Assembly: GCA_009837185.1 (NCBI GenBank) | Contig: VXUA01000057.1 | Span: 37,422 to 101,421, forward strand | Source: Gammaproteobacteria bacterium | Lineage (GTDB): Bacteria > Pseudomonadota > Gammaproteobacteria > Pseudomonadales > Azotimanducaceae | Direction: 5' to 3' | Length of the DNA: 64,000 nt | In this document: one piece after another, positions 1-10,415 of the stretch | How the letters are laid out: each line of letters starts with the position of its first letter | How positions within the stretch are numbered: the first letter of the stretch is position 1 | Program-made: the position numbers and the translations under genes | Notes under the pieces: generated by a model | What the model saw: only the letters and a program-made list of their open reading frames with translations | What the model was told of the DNA's origin: nothing | Database searches by the model: none

Positions 1-1771
1 TCCATACGAAGCGTTCTATGTAGTTGAAGTTCCAAGTACCCTAAGGATATATGGTGGGGGTTGGCGAATGGCATCGGTTCTACAACCTCCAGGGATGATG
101 CTAGTTCGAGAAACAACCTTCCCCACGGCACGGTTTAAGAACGTAGTCGACTCGGCGTACGACCAAGAGTCCGAGTCGCAAGATGACCAAAACGAGATTA
201 TTTTCAATGCGCTGCTGGAATATTTTGGTAATGACCAGCAAGGTGGTAGCCCCTTTATCGGCTTCGCTCGCAACTTTGTTTCGCATCAAGTATCAGCATT
301 CCAAAACGGTGCTTCGGTATTGCAGTACGTAGTGGATCAATTAGCGAACCAACTCATCACTAAACATGAGAGTTGCTCGATCATTTCACTTACGGAATAT
401 GGAACAGGTCCAAGGTCTCTAATGATCAATCAATCGCCGGAATATCACGAGAGTAACTTGGCGACGAAAAGAAGAATGGACATTGGAACTCTCCCCTCCA
501 CGTGGGACTTTATGGACGAATATGCGTTAGTTGATATGGACTTCAATGTTTATCCCGTGCTATCCAATCGAGTCCTTCTGGCGAAAGGATACGCTCTGGC
601 GAAGTCCATGATTGCTCACTATGGAGCAGAAAAAATTGGTAAGTTTTTGGAGCAACTTCTAAACGAATACAGAGAGATGAGTTTCAATCTGGACGACTTA
701 ATCGAAGTCGCCTTGTCAGTCGAAATTGACCTAAATGATTGGGTAGTCCCTTGGCTTAAAGACACTGAATTGCCTGGGTATTTGACCGGAACTACCAAAA
801 TTTCAAAATTGGAAGCTCCCGAATTCGGTGAGTCAGAACTTCAAACCACTTTTACACTTCATAATGCCGAAGCAATGCCGGGAGTCGTCCGAGTTGTGTG
901 GTCAAAGGGTGAATTTCCAATGTACCAATGGGGGCATGGAAGTTTCATCTACTCGGATCCGATACTCATTCGCGGACACGCTACCAAGCGCTTCGCGATT
1001 CAGTCAGACACACCATTGACTGGAATTTGGGTAGATCCATTCTACGCTCGCAACCGTGCATCAATCCAACTGCAATTGCCTGAAAATATCGAAAGCGATA
1101 GCCCAACACTTCCATTTGTGTCTGGGGTTGAATGGCAACTTACAGATGCTGGAGAGAGTGTTGTTGTTGATGATCTAGATCCGGGATTTAGCATTGTAAA
1201 GGTCGGAAACGAAGTCGAAGAATTCTCGTTCTCAAAACAAGTTTTGCGATTCTCGACAGGAGAAGACGCATACGACCAAGGACTTCCCGTCGGGAACTTC
1301 CCCGAAGCGGGTAGGTGGGATAGGATATACCATTCAGCTAGCCACGGCTATTACCGACGAACTCACGCACGCATTGCACAGGGAAATGAGGCTTCTGCTG
1401 CACGATTTACAGCTAGTTTACCACGTACCGGTCACTGGAAATTAGAATTCTATGTCACCGATGCGGCGTTCATGAACGTCTCCTACGGAATTTCTGCGAG
1501 TATTGTTTTGTTCGAAGTGCAAAATCAATACAAAAACCGAAGGGCGAATCCTAATGAACCTGAAGAATACTACAGGCTGGATATAAGAGACGGTCAGAAC
1601 GAATGGAAAAACGAGTTCGACATCGCGAACGCCCGCGCGGGATGGAATGATGTGGGAGAATTCGAACTCAATTCAACCGACATCGAAGTTTTCCTCGGCG
1701 ATTGGGCCGGACATAAAGACATTATGGTTCACGCCGATGCCATCCGTTGGACTCCCGTAGATTCGGAGTAG
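1..1771 (+). CDS. ABC-2 permease/M1-like pseudopeptidase fusion (3' part only)
   Basis: This is the C-terminal part of a giant permease-peptidase-like protein. The frame is open from base 2 with no start needed, so the gene begins before the window. The visible protein starts inside the M1-aminopeptidase-like domain, at the segment that ends GGGWRM (the place of the GAMEN-type motif), and closely follows the complete paralogue at 1799-5299. Where a zinc peptidase would have HExxHQ it reads NFVSHQ, so no zinc site is evident. The last ~200 residues form a golvesin-like beta domain containing VVDDLDPGF and ending ADAIRWTP. It stops 27 bases before the next paralogue, so the two are probably co-transcribed. 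Family assignment is firm; the substrate is unknown. Confidence 0.85.
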   Translation, partial: PYEAFYVVEVPSTLRIYGGGWRMASVLQPPGMMLVRETTFPTARFKNVVDSAYDQESESQDDQNEIIFNALLEYFGNDQQGGSPFIGFARNFVSHQVSAFQNGASVLQYVVDQLANQLITKHESCSIISLTEYGTGPRSLMINQSPEYHESNLATKRRMDIGTLPSTWDFMDEYALVDMDFNVYPVLSNRVLLAKGYALAKSMIAHYGAEKIGKFLEQLLNEYREMSFNLDDLIEVALSVEIDLNDWVVPWLKDTELPGYLTGTTKISKLEAPEFGESELQTTFTLHNAEAMPGVVRVVWSKGEFPMYQWGHGSFIYSDPILIRGHATKRFAIQSDTPLTGIWVDPFYARNRASIQLQLPENIESDSPTLPFVSGVEWQLTDAGESVVVDDLDPGFSIVKVGNEVEEFSFSKQVLRFSTGEDAYDQGLPVGNFPEAGRWDRIYHSASHGYYRRTHARIAQGNEASAARFTASLPRTGHWKLEFYVTDAAFMNVSYGISASIVLFEVQNQYKNRRANPNEPEEYYRLDIRDGQNEWKNEFDIANARAGWNDVGEFELNSTDIEVFLGDWAGHKDIMVHADAIRWTPVDSE

Positions 1772-1798
1772 TAGACCTCTAAGGGAGACATCTTACCT

Positions 1799-4700
1799 AT
1801 GTTAAACAGACGTACGCTTTGGACTCTAGCCGTTGCCGAAATGCGGTCCTGTCGTCGCCTAGTTCGGACCTGGGTGTTTATAGTTGTTGCATTGCTGTTT
1901 TGTGTCGGTTGGTACATAGAAGCACTCGAATTTCAATGGCCTTCACCACCGGGAAATTTTTACAGCGATTCCGGTGTGTCTGCACGATACACGATCTCGA
2001 CTTTGATGAACGGTTTTGTCGCAATTTTTTCAATTGGGATCATTTTTTTAGCGTTCGATATCCGAGCTCGTGATGTTCAAAATCGTATCTCAGACGTTAT
2101 CGATACACAACCTATGTCGAACATTGAAATTGTTATCGGACGTCTCGCCGGAATTTATGTACTCCTTTTCATTCCTTGCTTGGTCTTTCTAGCTCTATTA
2201 ACAGGTTATGAATCAATTTCTGGTCTGTTTGAATCTCGTTTCCGACTAGGTCTACAACCACTTTCGGTGCTGTCGCTTGTGGCGTGGAACTTAATTCCGA
2301 ATGTACTGTTCTATGGTGCTCTAGTAGTTTGCCTATCCGTCCTAGTGCGGTTTCGCTTATTGGCTGCAATACTTGCTATTGGAGTGCTCATTGGATTTTT
2401 CTGGATTAATAATTACATCCCTGTGCGATTTCAAGAAAGTTTCGCTCAGTTTCTAGGTAGCACGATAGTTTCTTCAGATCTTGCTCCTACATTCGTTTCG
2501 CCGGCAATTCTTGTGAACAGGTGTGGACTGTTGTTTGTGTCAATTGCGTTAATTTTGTTTACAGCGAGCATGGTACAAAGAACAGAGCCGCGACGCATAT
2601 TGAACTCGACGCTGAGCGTCGCAGCTGTAAGTATTGCGACCATAGTGTATTTCAGTTTGTTCGCCGCGATAATGAACATCGAGAGCCGTAAGGATGAATG
2701 GGTTAAAACACACCAGCAACAAAGTCCCGGTTCTTTCCCTGACGTTCACCATTTAGAGGGTACAGTTGAGCTACGGCCCGGAAACAATATTTCTTTGGAT
2801 GTCACTCTTGAAATAACCAAACCCACGGCGAACCGTACCGATTCGATTATCTTTTCTCTAAATCTAGGCTACACGCTTCAAAAACTCTTTATCAACGGCG
2901 AAGAAACAACAAATTACAATTTTGAAAACGGACTCCTGAAACTACCTTCTGACCTATTGTCGGATGGTTCGAGCAAAATGCAGTTGCAGGCGAAGGGGAA
3001 ACCAGATGACAGTTTTGCATATCTTGATCAGGCCCGAGATTTTCTAAAACTCCCGCACAAGAGTGTCCGACAACTTGGATTAAAAAACTCTATTTTTAGC
3101 CGCGATTATGTTGCCCTAATGCCAGGCATCTTCTGGTATCCAATTTCCGGTTCTGCAATGGGTCGAGATCAATTTGAAACTCGACCGATCGATGTTTTTA
3201 CTACCGACCTAACAGTAATTGTGCCTCAACGATGGCAAGTAGCGACAGTAGGCGAGCGTATAGAAGTTGAGAATCAGAAACGTACCACTGTTCAATTCAA
3301 GAGTGAAACCCCGGTTCCCGAACTCGCGTTGATAGCCTCAGACTTCGACAAACGCGAAAGCACTATAGAAGGCGTTGGTTTCGAAGTTTTGTTCAACAAA
3401 AAACACCTCCATAACCTAGACACCCTCACTCTTGTTTACGACCAAATACAAGAGTGGATTGCAGAACGAATTAAGAACGCTCGCGCGGTGTCTTTGGACT
3501 ATCCCTACAAAGTACTCTATGTAGTCGAAGTACCAAGCAACTTACGAGTTTTTGGTGGTGGTTGGCGTATGGACACAGTGCTTCAACCGCCGGGGATGAT
3601 GTTGATCCGAGAGTCATCGTTCCCGACAGAAGAATTTAAAAACGTAATAGTTCAAGCACGTAAATTTAACAGGATGCCTGAGGAAGATCAAAACACTTAC
3701 GTTTTCGACGTACTACTAAGATATTTCAGTAGTGACCTACAAGGAGGTAGCCCATTCGCTGGTATTGCGCGCAACTTCGTCTCGCACCAACTCTCTGCTG
3801 CTGAGCGAGGGGGGACAGTGCTGCAATATTTATTAGATCAATTGTCGAACCAATTGATTACGCAAACCGAAAGTAGTTCACTCATCCCTATTACTGAATA
3901 TGCGACTTGGATTCCTTATCTTGGGATCCATCGGACGGGTGACTATCGCACCACTACCCGCGCGACCGAAATCCGTGAGCGAGTTGCTTCCTTGCCTTCC
4001 ACATGGGAACTGATGGACCGAGTCGCGTTAGTTGATCTTGATTTCAATACGGATCCAAAGTCTTCCTACCGAGTGCTCTTGACGAAAGGGTATGTGCTCG
4101 CAGAATCTATGATCGCTCACTTTGGAGCTGAGAGACTTGGTGCGTTATTGAAGCAACTATTAACCAATTTTCGTGGACAAAGCGTGACGATGGCGGACTT
4201 TTTCCAAGTCTCGACCGAGTTGGGATTAGACTTCGACGAATGGGTACTTCCTTGGCTTGAAGCTACTATCTTACCCGGCTATAAGGTCAACCCCGCTTCT
4301 GTTTCAAAGATAGAGTCTACAGAATTCCGCGATACCGAATATCAGACTACATTTATTCTTCACAACGCCGAGCCAATCCCAGGGTTTGTCCGTGTGAGAT
4401 GGTCGGCTAAAGAAGAAAGATTTGATCACTGGGGATACGAACAAACTACAAACTCTGATCCAATCTTCGTACCAGCAAACGACACTAAACGCATCTCTAT
4501 TAGATCTGGAAAACCAGTGACGTGGATCTGGATTGACCCTTACCTCGCGCACAACCGCGCCCAATTCGAAGTGCTAGTACCCGAATTTGACGAGGATACT
4601 ATACCTGACAGTACCGCATTCCCGTTTGTGTCTGAAGTCGATTGGCAACCTATACACACCGGAACTATTATCGTTGATGATCTCGACCCCAACTTCAGCA

Positions 4701-5299
4701 TCATCACTCAAGATGGAGACTTAGTGGACTACTCCATCACTAATACTGATTCTTCTGGATCTTTTTTAGACGAATATGATCAGGGGCTTCGCGTGAAGAC
4801 CTATCCGCAAATCGGTGAATGGACTCGGTTGTATGACTCGTCTAGCTACGGACGCTATCGTCGAACGTTTGCTAGAGCTGCTCGCGGCGACCAGACTTCG
4901 GCGGCACGATTTGCCGCTCGCCTACCTCATAATGGACTCTGGAAGCTGGAGTTCTACGTACCCAAACCGGTCTTCCGAGAAGAGAATTACGGTCATTACA
5001 CAGACTTTTTTGGAGCTAGACTCGACGACCAAATCAAACACCGACGCGCCGACCCCAACTCTCCTGACGAACATTACACCATGCATATTCGGAATGGTGA
5101 TTCAGACTGGACTGAGAAATTTGATATCGGGAACGCCAAAATAGGATGGAACGAGGTCGGACAGTTTGAGATCGGATCAACCGAGGTTGAAGTATTACTA
5201 AGCGATTGGGCAGGACACCAAGAAATTATGGTTTTTGCTGATGCAATCCGTTGGACTCCCGACTCGAACACCGAAGATAACGGAGAGTCTTCTCCATGA
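1799..5299 (+). CDS. ABC-2 permease fused to periplasmic M1-like pseudopeptidase and golvesin-like domain
   Basis: This protein has 1166 residues. It opens with the family hallmark AEMRSC..R..RTW, followed by about seven membrane helices (roughly residues 25-41, 69-86, 114-136, 153-178, 184-202, 243-260 and 272-292). Positive charges in loops 2-3, 4-5 and 6-7 place those loops in the cytoplasm and the large C-terminal part in the periplasm. Residues ~315-826 resemble an M1 aminopeptidase, but the zinc motif position (~658) reads NFVSHQ instead of HExxHQ. An Ig-like segment follows, and then a golvesin-like domain from ~945 with VDDLDPNF and the end ADAIRWTP. A purine-rich AAGGGAG lies upstream of the ATG. 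The ABC ATPase at 5381 follows and is the likely energiser. Known relatives are annotated as ABC permease/M1 aminopeptidase; activity here is doubtful. Confidence 0.88.
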   Translation: MLNRRTLWTLAVAEMRSCRRLVRTWVFIVVALLFCVGWYIEALEFQWPSPPGNFYSDSGVSARYTISTLMNGFVAIFSIGIIFLAFDIRARDVQNRISDVIDTQPMSNIEIVIGRLAGIYVLLFIPCLVFLALLTGYESISGLFESRFRLGLQPLSVLSLVAWNLIPNVLFYGALVVCLSVLVRFRLLAAILAIGVLIGFFWINNYIPVRFQESFAQFLGSTIVSSDLAPTFVSPAILVNRCGLLFVSIALILFTASMVQRTEPRRILNSTLSVAAVSIATIVYFSLFAAIMNIESRKDEWVKTHQQQSPGSFPDVHHLEGTVELRPGNNISLDVTLEITKPTANRTDSIIFSLNLGYTLQKLFINGEETTNYNFENGLLKLPSDLLSDGSSKMQLQAKGKPDDSFAYLDQARDFLKLPHKSVRQLGLKNSIFSRDYVALMPGIFWYPISGSAMGRDQFETRPIDVFTTDLTVIVPQRWQVATVGERIEVENQKRTTVQFKSETPVPELALIASDFDKRESTIEGVGFEVLFNKKHLHNLDTLTLVYDQIQEWIAERIKNARAVSLDYPYKVLYVVEVPSNLRVFGGGWRMDTVLQPPGMMLIRESSFPTEEFKNVIVQARKFNRMPEEDQNTYVFDVLLRYFSSDLQGGSPFAGIARNFVSHQLSAAERGGTVLQYLLDQLSNQLITQTESSSLIPITEYATWIPYLGIHRTGDYRTTTRATEIRERVASLPSTWELMDRVALVDLDFNTDPKSSYRVLLTKGYVLAESMIAHFGAERLGALLKQLLTNFRGQSVTMADFFQVSTELGLDFDEWVLPWLEATILPGYKVNPASVSKIESTEFRDTEYQTTFILHNAEPIPGFVRVRWSAKEERFDHWGYEQTTNSDPIFVPANDTKRISIRSGKPVTWIWIDPYLAHNRAQFEVLVPEFDEDTIPDSTAFPFVSEVDWQPIHTGTIIVDDLDPNFSIITQDGDLVDYSITNTDSSGSFLDEYDQGLRVKTYPQIGEWTRLYDSSSYGRYRRTFARAARGDQTSAARFAARLPHNGLWKLEFYVPKPVFREENYGHYTDFFGARLDDQIKHRRADPNSPDEHYTMHIRNGDSDWTEKFDIGNAKIGWNEVGQFEIGSTEVEVLLSDWAGHQEIMVFADAIRWTPDSNTEDNGESSP

Positions 5300-5380
5300 C
5301 AAAATATTTTTCAGGATGTCAGACGAACACTGGCGTTCTCACTACAATTAAATTTCAAACCATCAAAGGAGCTTTAACCA

Positions 5381-6379
5381 ATGACTGACGTGGCTCAGCC
5401 CCAATCTGAAAACGGTCCCACAATCGACATTGAAGGGGTAACACACTGCTATAAGAAGAATCAGCCGGTATTATCCGAGATAAATCTGTCACTCGGAGCT
5501 GGATTCTTTGGCTTGCTAGGCGCGAACGGCGCCGGCAAAAGCACGTTGATGCGCATCATCTGTACCTTGCTCAAACCAACCGAAGGCAGTGCTAAAGTGT
5601 GTGGTTTTGATGTGATCAAAGAGTGTCATCAAGTTCGTCAACGCATTGGATATCTACCTCAGGAATTTGGTGCTTGGCGATTACATCGTGTCGAAGAAGT
5701 CGTCGACACACTAGCCGCGCTTTCCGGCATGAATAACAAGAAAGAACGCCGTGCACGAGTTGCTGAAGTACTGGAAGAAGTCGGACTAGCAGAAGTTGCA
5801 GATCGTAAAGTAAAAAAATTGTCAGGTGGTATGGTGCGACGACTCGGTGTTGCGCAAGCCATGGTTCACAATCCTCCAGTTCTTGTCGTGGACGAGCCCA
5901 CTGTAGGCCTCGATCCTGAGGAACGTATGCGTTTTCGCCAAGTCATGACAAATTTGGGTCGAGAACGCACGATTCTTTGTTCTACTCATATCGTCGCAGA
6001 TTTGGGTAGCGGATGTTCAGAAATTGCGATCATTGACGATGGCACATTAGCGTTTCAAGGCACACCGACCAAATTTCTCACGAACGCCGTCGGTAGCGTG
6101 TTTGAAATAAAAGTACCCACCGAAAGTGCAGCCACGATTGAGTCGAAGCACGAAATTGTGTCTCGTACATTTGACGGTGCAAACGTAGTCTTTCGCGTTG
6201 TTGGGAAAAGTGCGGAAGAGTTCAGTACCGATGCTTCAAAGGTAGAAAAACCTACCTTAGAGGAAGCGTATCTAGCATTTATGGCGAAACGCGGGAAACT
6301 CGAACAAGCAGATCAAACTGAAACTGTCGCCGAAGATTCCAAGAGAAAAAGACGAAGAAAAAAAGCTAAGCAAGACTAA
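5381..6379 (+). CDS. ABC transporter ATP-binding protein
   Basis: This cytoplasmic nucleotide-binding subunit is the only ABC ATPase in the window. All canonical motifs are intact: Walker A GANGAGKST at residues 47-55, Q-loop at LPQE (~92-95), signature LSGGM at 147-151, Walker B VLVVDE at 167-172 and the switch histidine in STHIV at 203. A strong AAAGGAGC ribosome-binding site precedes the ATG. The last ~25 residues are a basic KRKRRRKKAK-type tail, unusual for this family, which could contact membrane lipids, nucleic acid or the cytoplasmic loops of the permeases. It sits between two giant permease genes on the same strand, so it probably drives both. Whether it also serves the four distant paralogues is inference. 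Confidence 0.95.
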   Translation: MTDVAQPQSENGPTIDIEGVTHCYKKNQPVLSEINLSLGAGFFGLLGANGAGKSTLMRIICTLLKPTEGSAKVCGFDVIKECHQVRQRIGYLPQEFGAWRLHRVEEVVDTLAALSGMNNKKERRARVAEVLEEVGLAEVADRKVKKLSGGMVRRLGVAQAMVHNPPVLVVDEPTVGLDPEERMRFRQVMTNLGRERTILCSTHIVADLGSGCSEIAIIDDGTLAFQGTPTKFLTNAVGSVFEIKVPTESAATIESKHEIVSRTFDGANVVFRVVGKSAEEFSTDASKVEKPTLEEAYLAFMAKRGKLEQADQTETVAEDSKRKRRRKKAKQD

Positions 6380-6418
6380 TCGTCAAGTAAACACTCTGCT
6401 CGTTCCTAGGTTTCCCTA

Positions 6419-9400
6419 ATGAATTTACAGACTCTTTGGGCAGTCGCACTTTGCGAAATGCGATCCTGTAGTCGTTTAGCCCGTACTTGGGTCGTAACGG
6501 TCTTTGCGTTTTTAACTGCCACCGGAGGGTACATTGCGGTGTGTGCGAGCCACATGCTTGCTTCGACATTAGGACCCTCAGCACAAATCCCTCGATTCGT
6601 TGTCGGTGAGACTGCCACGCAATTTGTTGGGGTTTTTACACTCGGGATCATTTTCTTAGCATTTGACATTCGCGCTCGCGATGTAAGGGATCGCATATCT
6701 GGCATCATTGATGCGAAACCAGTCTCCAATCTTGAACTAGTTGTGGGGAGATTGTCCGGCATACTAATACTGCTCTGCATTCCAATGCTCTTGTTCATTG
6801 GTTTGGTCCTTTTGCATGGAATTCTGGCAGATATTTTTAACTGGAGTTTTGGTGCTCCCATTGAAATCTGGAGCGTTATTTCATTCTTAGTCTGGGATGT
6901 AGTACCGCAATTGACATGGTGGGGAGGAATAATCATGCTGCTTGCGGTGGTGCTTCGAAACCGGTTGCTCGTCGTTCTCACAGCTCTTGGACTCTTCGTC
7001 TTGAACTTTTGGCTAGCGATGCAACTTTCCTGGGGTCAGATGGAAATTGCTGGCGCCGTGACTAGTCAAGTCGTTTATCCTTCTGATGTCGCGCCCGTGT
7101 TTGCTACAGCATCGATCATTACTCAGCGTGTTGCGTGGATGCTTATTTCCATTGGCATACTAGGAGGTGCAGCCGCACTCTTACCTAGGCAAATGTCTCG
7201 TAGAACGCTCTTTGGTTCAGCTAGCGTACTTGCATTTGGTTTGGGTGTCGTGACTCTGATAGGTTTATTCTCGGCTCAATCACAAGAATTGAAACAGAAA
7301 ACAGCGTGGCTACAAGACCATCAAAGTCAAGATACAACTGCTTTCCCTGATGTAACGAGTCTCACCGGAGACGTAATAATAAAACCTGGCAATCGTATCG
7401 AACTCAATCTGACGCTTACACTGTTGCCTCCACAACAGAACTGGACAGATCAAGTGACTTTTACTCTCAATCCACGCTACAAAGTCAAAAAGGTCGCGAT
7501 CGATACCAAAGAGATAGAAGACTATGCCTTTCACGATAATGGACTGCTCAAGGTACCCGCATACCACTTTGGGAACGAATCCGCGACACTCCAGATTGCG
7601 TGCGAAGGGAAACCAGATCCTAAGTTTGCTTATTTGGATGCCAAGATAGATCTGAGTACCGACAGCGTGTTCGACTTTAGCGTGGCGATGGCAAGATTCC
7701 TTGGTAATAAGAGCTACATTTTTCGACCTGACTATGTTGCCTTGTTACCAGGAGTCTCGTGGTATCCTACAGCTGGTGTCGCTATAGGACAAGACAACCC
7801 TCAAACCTACCCAAAAGATCATTTCTTGGTAGATTTGTCTGTGACCGTTCCAAAGAAATGGACTGTGGCGGGACCAGGCAAACGCGAACTCCAAACTAAC
7901 AACGACGGCAAAAATACATTCCGATTCAGACCTGAGAATCCTGTTGTTGATGTCGTTCTCGTGGCATCGAAATTTGAACGATTTGCAATGACCGTTAAGG
8001 ATATCGAGTTCGAATTACTTTACAATGCGAAACATCGAAAGAGCTTTGTGGCTATGGAATCTCTCGTTCCAGAACTACAGAATTGGATTGCTGACCGACT
8101 AACGGTTGCAGAGAATTACGGCCTGAAATATCCGTACGAAGCTCTCACTCTCGTGGAAGTACCTTCACATTTAAGGGTGCTTGGCGGAGGTTGGAGCATG
8201 GATTCTACCTTATACGGACCGGGCGTCGTCATGATCCGAGAGACTGGAATCCCAACGTCGAGGTTCGATGTTAAGTTTAAAGATCAGGATGGAGAGAAGT
8301 CGTTTCGAAATTTACTTTACTACGTCGACAACGACTATCAGAGCGGTAATCTTCTCAACGGAATCGCGCGCAACTTCGTAACTTACCAAACCTCTCCGTT
8401 TGGTCGTAGCGCTATTGCACTAAGAATTTTTCTTGAAGACATAGTAGGAGATCTCATCGTAGAGAGACTACCCTACTTTACGACGAACACTGCACTAAGT
8501 CCATCGGGAGTGACCCAAATTGATGTAGCTAGTCAAGGTTCAAGTACTCCCGTAAGCATCGGTGTCGGAAGTATGATTTTGAGAAACAGTAACACCCACA
8601 AGACTAGCATCCGGAGTATGATCGAAGAGAATGCATTGTCTGAACTCAACTTCCACGAAGACCCAATTCAGTCTTATCATGCGGTCTTATTCAGGAATAC
8701 ATATGCGTTAGCCGCCTTGAAAGAATGGGCCGACGAGGAAGTATTGGGCAACATTCTTAGAGATTTACTGCAAACATTTCGAGGCCAAAACTTTTCTTTT
8801 GGAGAATTTCGAGAAATCGCGATCGAGCATGAACCAAGATTTGACGAAATCACTCAAAACTTTATGACTTCCAGCGAGCTCCCAGGATATATAGTCTCGG
8901 ATGTAACAATTGAAAAGTTGGCAACCGAAGATCCATCGACACAAATTTTCCAAACAGTTTTCGACCTTCGAAATGAAGGATCGGGACCCGGTGTCGTGAC
9001 AGTTCGTTGGGATGAGGAGCAAGGATTCGGTTCCGACGGCGAAGAAGTTTCTCGAAATAGTCTAGATCCTTCGCTAATCGAACCGAATAGTTCCTACCGG
9101 TTCGCCATCAAGAGTAGTCAAAAACCAACAAAGCTTGTTATTGAAGCACCGATGTCTTTGAACCGTGAACCGATCGAACTGACAATTCCGTCTATAGATG
9201 ACACTGAAATAGATACTGCTAGTTCCCGTCCTACTTCAATGAGGATTCAATGGAATCCCGGTCGTACAGACCAAATAGTCGTCGATGATCTTGATCAAGG
9301 ATTCTCTGTGTCTGGGGAACCTCAAGAATGGCCCATACCATGGTTTATACCAAATTTCTTGGTGGAAATGGGTAGACCGTTTATGGAGGATTTCGAAGAA

Positions 9401-9967
9401 ATTGACCGAGGATTACCCGTATACAATCAACGGAATCCTAGCGAGCAATGGACACGTTTCCAAGGTTCAGGTTTTGGCCGATATCGAAACACGTTCACCA
9501 GAGTCCAAAGTGTGCAGGAAGATGATCCTGATGCAAGTGCGTTTAGTGCGGAATTTGTGGTAGAGCTACCGAACAGTGGAGAGTGGGCACTCGAATACAG
9601 TGTGCCGAGTCGAATTTTATTGGAACAGATTCTTCAAGAACGTGACCCGGACGAGCAGAACTCTGATACAGGTGACGGAGAAGGTTCAGATTCTCAAGAC
9701 AATCTTACTCTTGCACTCGTTGTTCAGTTTGACGACCAAGAAATTCCTTTCAACCTGGATCTGTTCACACTGAGGAACGAATTCCGCTTTGGAGATCAAC
9801 ATTTAATTGAAGGTTCGGCTACACCATGTTTCTGGGCTGCTCTCGGTTCCTATAACATAAAAGAACCCCGTGTCTCGGTCAAAGTTTCGAACAAGAGCTC
9901 TATTCGCGACACATTCGCGGACGCGGTTCGATGGACATTTTTGGGAGATGGAAACTCAGACGAATAG
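6419..9967 (+). CDS. ABC-2 permease fused to periplasmic M1-like pseudopeptidase and golvesin-like domain
   Basis: This is a third paralogue, of 1182 residues. The N-terminus carries CEMRSCSRLARTW followed by about seven helices, with the DIRARDVRDRI cytoplasmic coupling loop after helix 2. The M1-like region contains GGGWSMDS at the exopeptidase-motif place, and NFVTYQ at the zinc-motif place, so both metal-binding histidines are missing. The C-terminal golvesin-like domain includes VVDDLDQGF and ends with ADAVRW. It differs from its siblings by an acidic, Asp/Glu/Ser/Gly-rich insertion at about bases 9640-9705 inside that last domain. No clear Shine-Dalgarno is seen before the ATG, 39 bases after the ATPase gene, so translational coupling is possible. 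Confidence 0.88.
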   Translation: MNLQTLWAVALCEMRSCSRLARTWVVTVFAFLTATGGYIAVCASHMLASTLGPSAQIPRFVVGETATQFVGVFTLGIIFLAFDIRARDVRDRISGIIDAKPVSNLELVVGRLSGILILLCIPMLLFIGLVLLHGILADIFNWSFGAPIEIWSVISFLVWDVVPQLTWWGGIIMLLAVVLRNRLLVVLTALGLFVLNFWLAMQLSWGQMEIAGAVTSQVVYPSDVAPVFATASIITQRVAWMLISIGILGGAAALLPRQMSRRTLFGSASVLAFGLGVVTLIGLFSAQSQELKQKTAWLQDHQSQDTTAFPDVTSLTGDVIIKPGNRIELNLTLTLLPPQQNWTDQVTFTLNPRYKVKKVAIDTKEIEDYAFHDNGLLKVPAYHFGNESATLQIACEGKPDPKFAYLDAKIDLSTDSVFDFSVAMARFLGNKSYIFRPDYVALLPGVSWYPTAGVAIGQDNPQTYPKDHFLVDLSVTVPKKWTVAGPGKRELQTNNDGKNTFRFRPENPVVDVVLVASKFERFAMTVKDIEFELLYNAKHRKSFVAMESLVPELQNWIADRLTVAENYGLKYPYEALTLVEVPSHLRVLGGGWSMDSTLYGPGVVMIRETGIPTSRFDVKFKDQDGEKSFRNLLYYVDNDYQSGNLLNGIARNFVTYQTSPFGRSAIALRIFLEDIVGDLIVERLPYFTTNTALSPSGVTQIDVASQGSSTPVSIGVGSMILRNSNTHKTSIRSMIEENALSELNFHEDPIQSYHAVLFRNTYALAALKEWADEEVLGNILRDLLQTFRGQNFSFGEFREIAIEHEPRFDEITQNFMTSSELPGYIVSDVTIEKLATEDPSTQIFQTVFDLRNEGSGPGVVTVRWDEEQGFGSDGEEVSRNSLDPSLIEPNSSYRFAIKSSQKPTKLVIEAPMSLNREPIELTIPSIDDTEIDTASSRPTSMRIQWNPGRTDQIVVDDLDQGFSVSGEPQEWPIPWFIPNFLVEMGRPFMEDFEEIDRGLPVYNQRNPSEQWTRFQGSGFGRYRNTFTRVQSVQEDDPDASAFSAEFVVELPNSGEWALEYSVPSRILLEQILQERDPDEQNSDTGDGEGSDSQDNLTLALVVQFDDQEIPFNLDLFTLRNEFRFGDQHLIEGSATPCFWAALGSYNIKEPRVSVKVSNKSSIRDTFADAVRWTFLGDGNSDE

Positions 9968-10415
9968 CTCTATTCTGAAGTCCTCTGCACTTTCTTATTG
10001 ATTTTCTGCGATCCATTCTTCTTTTTTGATTGACAACAGGTCGTGTATCTCGTGTATGGGAACGCTTTTTGCTTATTAAATGTTCTGAAGATCGCGAGTA
10101 CGAATTTCTTAAGAATTCTCAATGTTATAAATTATGGAACGAATCTCTCAATTTTCTCCTTGTATAACTCGCTATTCTGACATCTTTATAGTGTGTAAAA
10201 TTCTTGAAAGTTTCAGATGTTCTATTGTATGTTCTTGTCGTTCCCAAGACAGCAATGGGAGCGAATCTGTCCATTCGTCGAGCGACTTCTCTTTCTGTCG
10301 AATTCGTTTCCTCGTGACTTCCTTAACGTGAACAGTATCTTAATACGTACAAACTGTTTTTTGCTCTATGACTACAAACTTCACTACTACGGTACAACCA
10401 CCGGATAGAACGACT
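9968..10415. other. Intergenic region upstream of the RND operon
   Basis: About 450 bases with no convincing gene. Short open frames here have no recognisable composition or ribosome-binding site. A perfect TTGACA lies at 10030-10035 on the + strand, but the best -10 at 17-base spacing (TGTATG) is poor, so a promoter for the efflux operon is possible but unproven. Confidence 0.5.
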
